Shown here piece after piece: positions 8,203-15,231 of a DNA stretch of 64,000 bases. How positions within the stretch are numbered: the stretch's first letter is position 1; every line of letters begins with the position of its first letter. The stretch comes from WLJO01 sp032117595. GTDB taxonomy: Bacteria > Actinomycetota > Acidimicrobiia > Acidimicrobiales > Ilumatobacteraceae. A program made the translations under genes and the position numbers. Under the pieces are notes generated by a model. It was given only the letters and a program-made list of their open reading frames with translations. It searched no databases and was not told the DNA's origin. Location of the stretch: the NCBI GenBank assembly GCA_032117595.1, contig JAULYZ010000052.1, positions 1 through 64,000 on the forward strand, written 5' to 3'.

Positions 8203-8580
8203 ATGAAGATCCGCCACACCGTCGCCGCTCTGGGCCTCGCCGCTGCCGCAACCGCTCTGGTCGTCCCGGGCGCTGCCGATGCCGCCACTCGGCCGGGTGC
8301 CGGATTCTCCGGGGTGACGTGCTCGCTGAACAACTCGGGCGGCGGCGACGTCGACTTCACCTATGCGTGGTCGAAGTCGGCCACCAAGCCGGCCCGCTAT
8401 CAGGTCACCGTCGTGAACGGCTCCACCTTCACCTCGTTCACCGTGGCCGCTGGCTCGTCGAGCCCCGACACCAAGTCGGACAACACCTTCACCGGCACGC
8501 CCACCAAGGCGTGGGTGAAGGCGCTGCGCTCGTCGGGTTCGATCATCGCCACCTCCGGCATCGTCAGCTGCTTGGCTTGA
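8203..8580 (+). CDS. Small secreted protein of unknown function
   Basis: 125 residues. ATG 8203 has an AGGAGA ribosome binding site at 8192-8197. A Sec signal peptide (KIRHTVAALGLAAAATALV) with an Ala-x-Ala site near 'GAADAATRP' releases a mature domain of about 95 residues rich in Ser, Thr and Gly. Two cysteines ('GVTCSLN' and the 'IVSCLA' end) could form a disulfide. The beta-rich, fibronectin-like alternation suggests a small beta sandwich. The protein at 26684-27145 has a similar layout (signal peptide, Thr/Ser-rich body, C-terminal Cys), but I cannot show they are related. Confidence 0.75.
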   Translation: MKIRHTVAALGLAAAATALVVPGAADAATRPGAGFSGVTCSLNNSGGGDVDFTYAWSKSATKPARYQVTVVNGSTFTSFTVAAGSSSPDTKSDNTFTGTPTKAWVKALRSSGSIIATSGIVSCLA

Positions 8581-8663
8581 GCCCTCGCGCACACCGATAG
8601 CGTTGCTGGGGTACCTCAGTAACGCATGGTGTGCCGGGAAGACGGGTCGGCGGAGGAGCATCG

Positions 8664-9941
8664 ATGTCTCTGGACGTCCGGCATGAGGCATCACCACGAG
8701 GCGGTCGGCGGGCGCTCGCCCCACTGCGCGACTTTCTCCGCACGGAGTCGGCCGGCGGCGTGGTCCTCGTCGTCGCCACCGTTGCGGCGCTGATCTGGGC
8801 CAACTCACCCTGGAAAGGGGCGTACGGCTCGCTGTGGTCCACCGAACTCACGCTCTCGCTCGGGCGTTACTCGTTCGGGATGGATCTCCACCACTGGGTG
8901 AACGACGCCCTCATGGCGATCTTCTTCTTCGTGGTGGGTCTCGAGATCAAGCGCGAAGCCACCTCGGGGCACCTCTCGAGCCGCAAGACCCTCATCATGC
9001 CAATGGTGGCGGCGGTCGGTGGGATGGCGGTGCCCGCGCTCGTGTACCTGTCCATTGCAGGCGGGGAGGCAGCGCGCGGGTGGGGCGTGCCGATGGCCAC
9101 CGATATTGCGCTGGCGGTAGGCCTGCTCTCGCTGATGGGCCGTCGGGTGCCCACGAGCGCGCGCGCGTTCCTCCTCGGGCTTGCGGTGGTCGACGACATC
9201 GGCGCCATCGTGGTGATCGCCATCTTCTACTCGAAGGGGTTCACGCTCGGCTGGTTCCTGCTCGCCGTTGCTGCGATTGCTGCCACTGTGGCACTGCAGC
9301 GACTCGGTGTGAACCGGATTGCTGCCTACCTGCCGACCGGAGCTGTTGCATGGTTCGGTCTCTACGAGGCCGGTGTCCACCCGACGATTGCCGGGGTGGT
9401 GATGGGTCTGATGACACCCATCTCCGTGGGACCCGAGCGCGGGCTCGTCGACGTCGAGGAACTCGCCCGCGATCCACACGCCGCCCCGGACCGCTCGGTG
9501 TCGGTGCTCGAGTGGCTCGAGCACACGCTGCACCCCTGGAGTTCGTTCCTCATCGTGCCGATCTTCGCGCTCGCCAACGCCGGCCTCGAGGTGTCGTTCG
9601 ATTCGCTCGGCGACGCAGTGCGCTCGCCGGTGGCGTGGGGCGTGTTCTGCGGTCTCGTGGTCGGCAAACCCGTCGGCGTCATGCTCCTCACCACCATCGC
9701 AGCACGCTCCGGTGCCGGCGAGCTCCCAGCAGGGACCTCCCGCCGAACCCTGCTGGGTGTGGGTCACGCAGCGGGCATCGGGTTCACGGTGGCCCTGTTC
9801 ATCAGTGAACTTGCGTTCACCAGCGAGGAGCACCGAAGCGCCGCCAAGCTCGCGATCCTCGCTGCAAGCCTTGTCTCAGCGGTCCTCAGCGTTGCGGTTA
9901 TCCGTCTGACTTCGCAGACTTCGGCGCAGCGTTCCACTTGA
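8664..9941 (+). CDS. nhaA: Na+/H+ antiporter NhaA
   Basis: 425 residues with about 12 membrane segments. Recognisable NhaA signatures: 'ESAGGVVLVVATVAALIWANSPW', 'WVNDALMAIFFFVVGLEIKRE', 'PMATDIALAVGLLSLMG' and 'GLAVVDDIGAIVVIAIFYS', which carries the two adjacent transport aspartates. NhaA exchanges cytoplasmic Na+ for H+ in pH and salt homeostasis, which fits a marine or brackish lifestyle. ATG 8664 follows GGAGGA at 8652-8657. Its last 44 bases overlap the end of the convergent UPF0114 gene, an unusually long overlap of two real genes. Confidence 0.95.
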   Translation: MSLDVRHEASPRGGRRALAPLRDFLRTESAGGVVLVVATVAALIWANSPWKGAYGSLWSTELTLSLGRYSFGMDLHHWVNDALMAIFFFVVGLEIKREATSGHLSSRKTLIMPMVAAVGGMAVPALVYLSIAGGEAARGWGVPMATDIALAVGLLSLMGRRVPTSARAFLLGLAVVDDIGAIVVIAIFYSKGFTLGWFLLAVAAIAATVALQRLGVNRIAAYLPTGAVAWFGLYEAGVHPTIAGVVMGLMTPISVGPERGLVDVEELARDPHAAPDRSVSVLEWLEHTLHPWSSFLIVPIFALANAGLEVSFDSLGDAVRSPVAWGVFCGLVVGKPVGVMLLTTIAARSGAGELPAGTSRRTLLGVGHAAGIGFTVALFISELAFTSEEHRSAAKLAILAASLVSAVLSVAVIRLTSQTSAQRST

Positions 9942-10368
9942 AGAAGGTGAGAGCGGCGATGAGAATCGCCACTGCACCCACCGTGCGCAGCATGTCGGCC
10001 GACGAATGGTCGGAGAAGAGTTCCTCCACGCCTTTCACCGCCACGAACACCACGAGAACATCGATGACCTTCTTCTTGAGGTCGTCGAGCGAGGTGATGA
10101 TGAGCCACTCGGGGAGCTCGAGCTTGCCGATGAAGAGTTCGTAGAGGCCGAGCGCAACGATCATCTGCACCACGGCCAGCAAATAGGTGTCGGTGATCTG
10201 CAGCACCTTCACCAGCGACGCCTCGTCGCGCCACTTGCCCTCGAGCAGGTTGTCGAAGAGGAGAATCGACTTGGCTCCGCCCCAGATGAAGGTTGCGACA
10301 GAGAGAGCAGCAAACCCGACGACGGCAATCAGGACGATGAACCGGCTGTACCCCAGGACTCGTTTCAC
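9898..10368 (-). CDS. UPF0114 (YqhA) family membrane protein
   Basis: About 156 residues with several membrane spans: 'FIVLIAVVGFAALSVATFIWG', 'TYLLAVVQMIVALGLYELFIG' and 'LRTVGAVAILIAALTFF'. It also has the YqhA-type cytosolic stretch 'LPEWLIITSLDDLKKKVIDVLVV'. The family is widespread and its function is unknown. GTG 10368 is chosen because the homologous region starts there; a CACAAT box lies 6 nt upstream. The N-terminus points away from the DUF3237 gene, giving a short divergent promoter region of about 45 bases. Confidence 0.85.
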   Translation of the reverse strand: MKRVLGYSRFIVLIAVVGFAALSVATFIWGGAKSILLFDNLLEGKWRDEASLVKVLQITDTYLLAVVQMIVALGLYELFIGKLELPEWLIITSLDDLKKKVIDVLVVFVAVKGVEELFSDHSSADMLRTVGAVAILIAALTFFKWNAAPKSAKSDG

Positions 10369-10401
10369 GGGGACATTGTGCCGCTTATCGCCCCTGTCCG
10401 G

Positions 10402-10407
10402 TACGTT
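10402..10407 (+). promoter_or_regulatory. Putative -10 box (TACGTT), leaderless DUF3237 gene
   Basis: TACGTT ends 6 nt before ATG 10414; no Shine-Dalgarno. Confidence 0.4.
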
Positions 10408-10413
10408 TCGGGC

Positions 10414-10815
10414 ATGTCGCTCGAACTCGTTCCGCTCTGCACCGCCACGGTCACACTGGCCGCCCCGATTCAGGTCTCGCCGTCGATGATGGTCGGGGAG
10501 GTCGAGGAGATGATCTTCGAGGGGGAGCGCCTCTCGGGTCGCCTCCGCGGCCGCGCCGCGGCCGACTGGCTCAGTGTGGCGCCGGAGGGTTACGGCCGAC
10601 TCGACGTACGTCTCACCATGGAGACCGCAGACGGCGCCATCATCTATGTCTCGTACACCGGGCGCCTCCAGTTCGCCACCGGCACCGCGTACTCCACTCC
10701 GCTCTTCCACACCGGAGATGAGCGGTATGCGTGGCTCAACAGCATCCAGGCGGTGGCCAAGGGTGTGTTCAGTCCACCGAGCACGCTGGTCTACGAGATG
10801 TTCGAGCTGCGCTGA
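10414..10815 (+). CDS. DUF3237 family protein
   Basis: 133 residues. The sequence follows the DUF3237 pattern: 'LEDVARLTVTL'-like opening ('LVPLCTATVTL'), 'GERLSGRLRGRAAADWLSV' and 'DVRLTMETADGAIIYVSYTGR'. It ends with 'YAWLNSIQAVAKGVF' and a hydrophobic C-terminus. This is a small cytosolic beta-barrel family of unknown function, common in Actinobacteria and often found beside catabolic genes. No signal peptide. The double-TetR gene 167 bases downstream is on the same strand but has its own box. Confidence 0.8.
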   Translation: MSLELVPLCTATVTLAAPIQVSPSMMVGEVEEMIFEGERLSGRLRGRAAADWLSVAPEGYGRLDVRLTMETADGAIIYVSYTGRLQFATGTAYSTPLFHTGDERYAWLNSIQAVAKGVFSPPSTLVYEMFELR

Positions 10816-10982
10816 CCGGTTCGGCACACTTCACTCCTCGTGGCGTACCGTGCCGACCGGTGCGTCGCATCCCACATTTCGGGACAATGTTGCGCGGCTT
10901 GGTCATGATTTGGGTGTAGAACACCGAGGGGTGCTCCAGCAATTGAGAATGTCGGCCGCAGTCTGGGGTACGGTCAAGGCAA

Positions 10983-12368
10983 ATGACTGACTCGGATTTT
11001 CCTGCGCAGCAGTCACGACTCGTCGTAGGGCTGCCCGATCCGCGGAACCGGAACCAATCGGGTGCGGATCGGCTGTTCCAGGCGATCGTCTGTTTGCTCG
11101 CCGAGAACGGAACCGACATCGTCGCCGACGCACTGAAGCCCGAGGACGTTGCGGCGCGTGCCAGCAAGAGCCGTGCGAGTTACTACCGCACGGAGGGCTT
11201 CCCCGCAGTCGCCACGCACAGCACCGAAACCCGCCGCGAGGTGCTGATCTCCACCGTGCGGCGTGCGCTCGAGGAGTCGGCACGTGCGGCCTCGGCCTCG
11301 GCTGCCGACATCGTCAGGGTGCTGTCCGCCGGCTCCGGCGCCGAACCGGCCCCACGGCTCATCGAGCAGGCCACCGCATTCAACTTCGAGACGGTCACCG
11401 AAGCCCCGTTCGTCGTGCAACTCCTCTCGGCGGCGCTCGCGTACTCGTCGCCGTCTGTGGAGGCGGCCCTCGCCGAGTACTACGAGACCGCAACCAATGA
11501 GTACGCGGGAGCGGTGTCGTCGCTCCTCGCCGGATGGGGCTACCGGGTCCTTCCACCCCTCGACGAGCGCGATCTCGTGGTGGTGGCCATGGCGCTCGGC
11601 GATGGTCTTGCGATGCGCCGTTCGGGTGATCCGGCCGTCGATCGCGACTTCTTCGCCCGAAACATCGGAGCGGTCGTCGCCACACTCGTTGCCCCCGCAG
11701 CGGAGGATCAGGCCCCCGTGCAGCGGGTCGTGAGCCGTTCAGCGAGCGGTGACCCGCCGACACGCGCCGCAATCATCGAGTCGCTGGGGCAGCTCTGCCA
11801 GAGCTCCCGCATGGCGCTGCCCACCATCGTCGAGCTCGCCGACGCTGCTGGTTGCACGGACCAGACCATCCGCTCACTGTTCGGCGGTGTCGACGGTGTG
11901 GTGCGGGCGGCGTGGCACGAGTGGTTGCCCGAGTTCGAGGAGAGTGCCGAGCGCGTGCGGCGCTCGAACCGAGCTGCCGACACGGCAACCATCCTCTATC
12001 GGGTGCTCGTTCGCATCGCCGTGCGGGCGACGGGGCAACCCGCCATGGCCCGAGCGCTGCTCATGAGCGAGATCGGCCAGGAGAATCCCGGAACGGGGGA
12101 GAGCCGCCGCGAGCCGGTTGCCGCACTGATCGATCGGATCCTCGAGGAGGCGACGTCCTCGGGGACACTCTCGGTGCCCGCAGCCCAGAACATGGCTGCC
12201 ACCACGGATCGGAATCATCTGTTCGCCCGCACTCTGCGCAATCAGTTGCTCCAGATCGTCATCGGTGCGCCTCGACCCCCCGGTCGCACCGTCGAGGAGC
12301 ACGCCCGCTCGTGCGTCGACTACGTGTGGTCGGTCATGCTGCCGGCCACGCCGCATCCGGCGGAGTAA
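10983..12368 (+). CDS. Tandem (double) TetR-like transcriptional regulator
   Basis: 461 residues. Two TetR-like units: an N-terminal one whose helix-turn-helix (about residues 45-66, 'LKPEDVAARASKSRASYYR') is divergent, and a second at about residues 280-300 ('TIVELADAAGCTDQTIRSLFGG'). Each is followed by about 150 helical residues. With the genes at 226-1464 and 33157-34371 it makes three double-TetR proteins in one window. A TACGGT box (10969-10974) lies 8 nt before ATG 10983. It may control the enoyl-CoA/acyl-CoA genes that converge on it, but nothing in the sequence proves this. Confidence 0.75.
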   Translation: MTDSDFPAQQSRLVVGLPDPRNRNQSGADRLFQAIVCLLAENGTDIVADALKPEDVAARASKSRASYYRTEGFPAVATHSTETRREVLISTVRRALEESARAASASAADIVRVLSAGSGAEPAPRLIEQATAFNFETVTEAPFVVQLLSAALAYSSPSVEAALAEYYETATNEYAGAVSSLLAGWGYRVLPPLDERDLVVVAMALGDGLAMRRSGDPAVDRDFFARNIGAVVATLVAPAAEDQAPVQRVVSRSASGDPPTRAAIIESLGQLCQSSRMALPTIVELADAAGCTDQTIRSLFGGVDGVVRAAWHEWLPEFEESAERVRRSNRAADTATILYRVLVRIAVRATGQPAMARALLMSEIGQENPGTGESRREPVAALIDRILEEATSSGTLSVPAAQNMAATTDRNHLFARTLRNQLLQIVIGAPRPPGRTVEEHARSCVDYVWSVMLPATPHPAE

Positions 12369-12403
12369 CGAACCCGAGCGTTGTGCGCTTCGAGTGCGTG
12401 TGC

Positions 12404-13183
12404 CTAGGCGCCCGTGAACCTTGGTGGCCGCTTCTCGACGAACGCACGGAACGCCTCACGGGTGTCGGCCGAGGTGCTGATCCGCAGATGCGCCTCTGTC
12501 TCGAGGTCGACGAAGTCGGCGAACCCCATCCGCTCGGCCTGCACGTAATGCGCCTTCATCGCCCGTCGTGCTGTCGGCGAGGAGGACGCAATCCGTTCTG
12601 CCCGCTGCAGGACTTCGTCGAGGAGTCGCTCGGGCGGGAACACGTCGTTCACCAGTCCGATCCCGAGCGCTTCGGCCGTCTCGATCCTGCGCGGCAGCAG
12701 CGACAGATCGCGTGCTCGTCCGGCGCCGACGATGCGCGGAAGGGTCCACGGCACGCCCATGTCGCCGGCGACGGCAACATCGAGAAAGGCGGTGTTCATG
12801 CGGGCGCCCTCGGCGGCGTACCGGAGATCGCATGCGAGCGCGTACCCGAGTCCGGCACCGGCGCAGGCACCGTTGATCGCGGCAATGGTCACCTGCGGCA
12901 TCTCGTGAAGCAGCACCGGCACGCGGAAGTGCTCTGGCCTCAGCGGTTCGTCGCCGGAGCCCGACGAGTAGTGCTTGAGGTCGGCGCCCGGGCAGAAGGC
13001 GCGGCCGCGGCCCGTCAGCACGATGACCGCAATCGATGGATCGTCGGCAAGGCGTGTGAGTGTCTCGTGGAACTCGCGGGCCATGGTGTTGGTCATGCCG
13101 TTGAGGTGATCGGGTCGGTCGAACCAGAGGATCCCGATGTTGCCGCGCGGTTCCCACGCAATGGTGGTGAGTGCGTGACTCAC
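12404..13183 (-). CDS. Crotonase (enoyl-CoA hydratase/isomerase) family protein, atypical active site
   Basis: 259 residues with the crotonase fold: 'VIVLTGRGRAFCPGADLKH' (oxyanion loop), 'INGACAGAGLGYALACDLRYA' and 'LPRIVGAGRARDLSLL'. The two glutamates of rat enoyl-CoA hydratase (144 and 164) align with Gly in GAGLG and Phe in 'NTAFLD', so classical hydration is unlikely. An Asp in 'AVAGDMGVPW' could act instead. The start overlaps the stop of the next crotonase (ATGA), so both belong to one leftward operon with the acyl-CoA dehydrogenase upstream. Confidence 0.88.
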   Translation of the reverse strand: MSHALTTIAWEPRGNIGILWFDRPDHLNGMTNTMAREFHETLTRLADDPSIAVIVLTGRGRAFCPGADLKHYSSGSGDEPLRPEHFRVPVLLHEMPQVTIAAINGACAGAGLGYALACDLRYAAEGARMNTAFLDVAVAGDMGVPWTLPRIVGAGRARDLSLLPRRIETAEALGIGLVNDVFPPERLLDEVLQRAERIASSSPTARRAMKAHYVQAERMGFADFVDLETEAHLRISTSADTREAFRAFVEKRPPRFTGA

Positions 13184-14022
13184 TGCTGGCCCCCGATCCG
13201 TGCAAAGCGAGGCGCGCGCCGCTCGACGAACGATGCTGCGCCCTCGGCAGGGTCGGGGCGGTCCATGGCGGCCCAGGTCGCGTCGTCGGCCTCGGAGAAG
13301 GCAACGCGCATCTCTTGCCCGGCGCCCTCGTACACGAGGCGCTTGGTGTCGGCCATCGAACTCGGCGACACCGTTGCGGCGAGCAGATCGACATAGGCCA
13401 CCGCTTCGTCGAGCAGTGCCTCAGGCTCGGTCACCCGCTCCACCAGACCGAGTCGGAGTGCCTCGCCGGCGTCCACCTTGCGTGAGGACCAGAGGAGATC
13501 CAGCGCAGCGCCGGTGCCGATGAGCTTGGGCAGGAGCCACGTCATGCCGTGCTCTGCGATGAGCCCTCGCTTGGAGAAGACCGTGATGAACGAGGCGTCA
13601 CTCGAGGCGAAGCGCAGGTCGCACTTGGTGGCGAGCACGAAGCCGCCGCCGGCCGCCACACCGTTCACCGCCGCAATCACCGGCTTGGGCTGCTCGACGA
13701 GGAAGCTGAACAGGCCCGGAAGGTCGGGTTCGCTGTCGCTGTCCCGCTCCGGCGAACTCGCCTCACGTGCTGACGAGCCCGTGCTGGAGACCTCAGCGAG
13801 GCTCGTCATGTCGAGCCCGGCGCAGAACCCGCGTCCGGCGCCCGTGATGATGATGCCGACCACTGCGGGGTTGTTCACGGCTGCCGTCACTGCTCTGCGC
13901 AGGTCGCGCACCATCGGGAGCGGGAACGCGTTGAGCGACTCCGGTCGGTTCAGCGTGATGATCGCAGCGGCACCCCGCTGCTCCTCGAGGATCCAGTCAG
14001 CCATTTCCCCATTGTTGCCCAC
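13180..14022 (-). CDS. Crotonase (enoyl-CoA hydratase/isomerase) family protein, atypical active site
   Basis: 280 residues from GTG 14022, or 274 from ATG 14004; the homologous region begins at 'MADWILEEQRGAAAII', which favours the ATG. Motifs: 'GIIITGAGRGFCAGLDM', 'VNGVAAGGGFVLATKCDLRFA' and 'FSKRGLIAEHGMTWLLPKLIG'. The hydratase glutamates are replaced (Val in GGGFV, Phe before SKRG), but the 'AEHG' Glu typical of many actinobacterial EchA proteins is present. Probably acts in CoA-thioester catabolism with the overlapping crotonase and the acyl-CoA dehydrogenase 24 bases upstream. Confidence 0.88.
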   Translation of the reverse strand: MGNNGEMADWILEEQRGAAAIITLNRPESLNAFPLPMVRDLRRAVTAAVNNPAVVGIIITGAGRGFCAGLDMTSLAEVSSTGSSAREASSPERDSDSEPDLPGLFSFLVEQPKPVIAAVNGVAAGGGFVLATKCDLRFASSDASFITVFSKRGLIAEHGMTWLLPKLIGTGAALDLLWSSRKVDAGEALRLGLVERVTEPEALLDEAVAYVDLLAATVSPSSMADTKRLVYEGAGQEMRVAFSEADDATWAAMDRPDPAEGAASFVERRAPRFARIGGQQ

Positions 14023-14046
14023 GCGGGGCGGCGATGCCCCCGTGGA

Positions 14047-15192
14047 TCACAGGCCGAGCGACTTGGCGATGATGGTCTTCATCACCTCGGTGGTCCCGCC
14101 GTAGATCGAGGTAATTCGGGCATCGGCGTAGGCACGTGCGATGGGGTACTCGAGCATGTAGCCGTACCCGCCGAACAGTTGCAGGCATCGGTCCACTGCA
14201 GTCTTCTGCAGCTCGGTGCACCAGTACTTCGCCTCGGCCGCCTCGGCCGCCGAGAGCTCACCGGCATTGAGCTTGACGATGCACTGGTCCACGTAGGCCT
14301 GGGCAACGTCGACGCTGGTCTTCACCTCGGCCAGCACGAACTTGGAGTTCTGGAACGCAGAGATGGGCTGCCCGAACGCCGTGCGCTCCTTCACGTAGTC
14401 CACGGTCCACCCGAGTGCTGCCCGGGCCGTGGCCACACCGCTGACCGCGATCGAGAGGCGTTCCTGGGCAAGGTTGAAGGTGAGGTAGTTGAAGGCCTTC
14501 CCCTCCTCGCCGAGGCGGTTGGCAACCGGGACCCGTACGTCGTTGAAGAAGAGCTCGGCGGTGTCTTGCGAGTGCATGCCGATCTTCTCGAGGTTGCGCC
14601 CGCGCTCGAAGCCGGGCATCCCGCGCTCGACCACGAGCAGGCTCATGCCGGTGTGGCGCTGGGTCGGGTCGGTCTTGCACGCAACGATCACAAGGTCGGA
14701 GTTGATGCCGTTCGTGATGAACGTCTTCGAGCCGTTCAGCACGTATTGATCGCCGTCGCGCACTGCGGTGGTGGCGATGCTGGCCAAGTCGGAACCGGTC
14801 CCCGGTTCGGTCATCGCGATGGCGGTGATCAACTCGCCCGAAGCAATGCCCGGGAGCCAGCGGCGCTTCTGCTCGTCGGTGCAGTACTCGACGAAATACG
14901 GGGTCGTGATGTCGTTGTGCAGCGTGATGCCGAGACCGGCGCCACCGATGCCGCCGGCAGCCAGTTCCTCGGCGATGACCACGTTGAAACGGAAGTCGTT
15001 GGACCCGCCGCCCCCGAACTCCTCGGGCACCGCCATTCCGGTGAAGCCGTAACGGCCGGCGGCGGCGAAGATCTCGCGGGGGGCAATGCCGTTGCGCTCC
15101 CAGTCGAGGTACTGCGGGCTGAGTTCCTTGGCGACGAAGGCGGCAAAGGACTCGCGGAATGCTTCGTGTTCGTCAGTGAAGAGTGAGCGCAC
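14047..15192 (-). CDS. Acyl-CoA dehydrogenase
   Basis: 381 residues, full length. FAD/substrate signatures: 'AITAIAMTEPGTGSDLASIATTA', 'YVLNGSKTFITNGINSDLVIV' and 'RTAFGQPISAFQNSKFVLA', with a C-terminal 'QLFGGYGYMLEYPIARAYADARI' and 'IYGGTTEVMK'. The Gly in IYGG, where medium-chain enzymes carry the catalytic Glu, resembles long-chain/isovaleryl-type enzymes, whose base sits elsewhere. It oxidises an acyl-CoA to the 2-enoyl-CoA and passes electrons to ETF. First gene of the leftward operon with the two crotonases; GTG 15192 has a TACGCT box 6 nt upstream. Confidence 0.92.
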   Translation of the reverse strand: MRSLFTDEHEAFRESFAAFVAKELSPQYLDWERNGIAPREIFAAAGRYGFTGMAVPEEFGGGGSNDFRFNVVIAEELAAGGIGGAGLGITLHNDITTPYFVEYCTDEQKRRWLPGIASGELITAIAMTEPGTGSDLASIATTAVRDGDQYVLNGSKTFITNGINSDLVIVACKTDPTQRHTGMSLLVVERGMPGFERGRNLEKIGMHSQDTAELFFNDVRVPVANRLGEEGKAFNYLTFNLAQERLSIAVSGVATARAALGWTVDYVKERTAFGQPISAFQNSKFVLAEVKTSVDVAQAYVDQCIVKLNAGELSAAEAAEAKYWCTELQKTAVDRCLQLFGGYGYMLEYPIARAYADARITSIYGGTTEVMKTIIAKSLGL

Positions 15193-15198
15193 GGGGCG

Positions 15199-15204
15199 AG
15201 CGTA
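15199..15204 (-). promoter_or_regulatory. Putative -10 box (TACGCT), leaderless acyl-CoA dehydrogenase operon
   Basis: Minus-strand TACGCT ends 6 nt before GTG 15192, with no Shine-Dalgarno between. Confidence 0.45.
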
Positions 15205-15231
15205 ATTCAGCCCGCCCTCAATGCCACCGGC

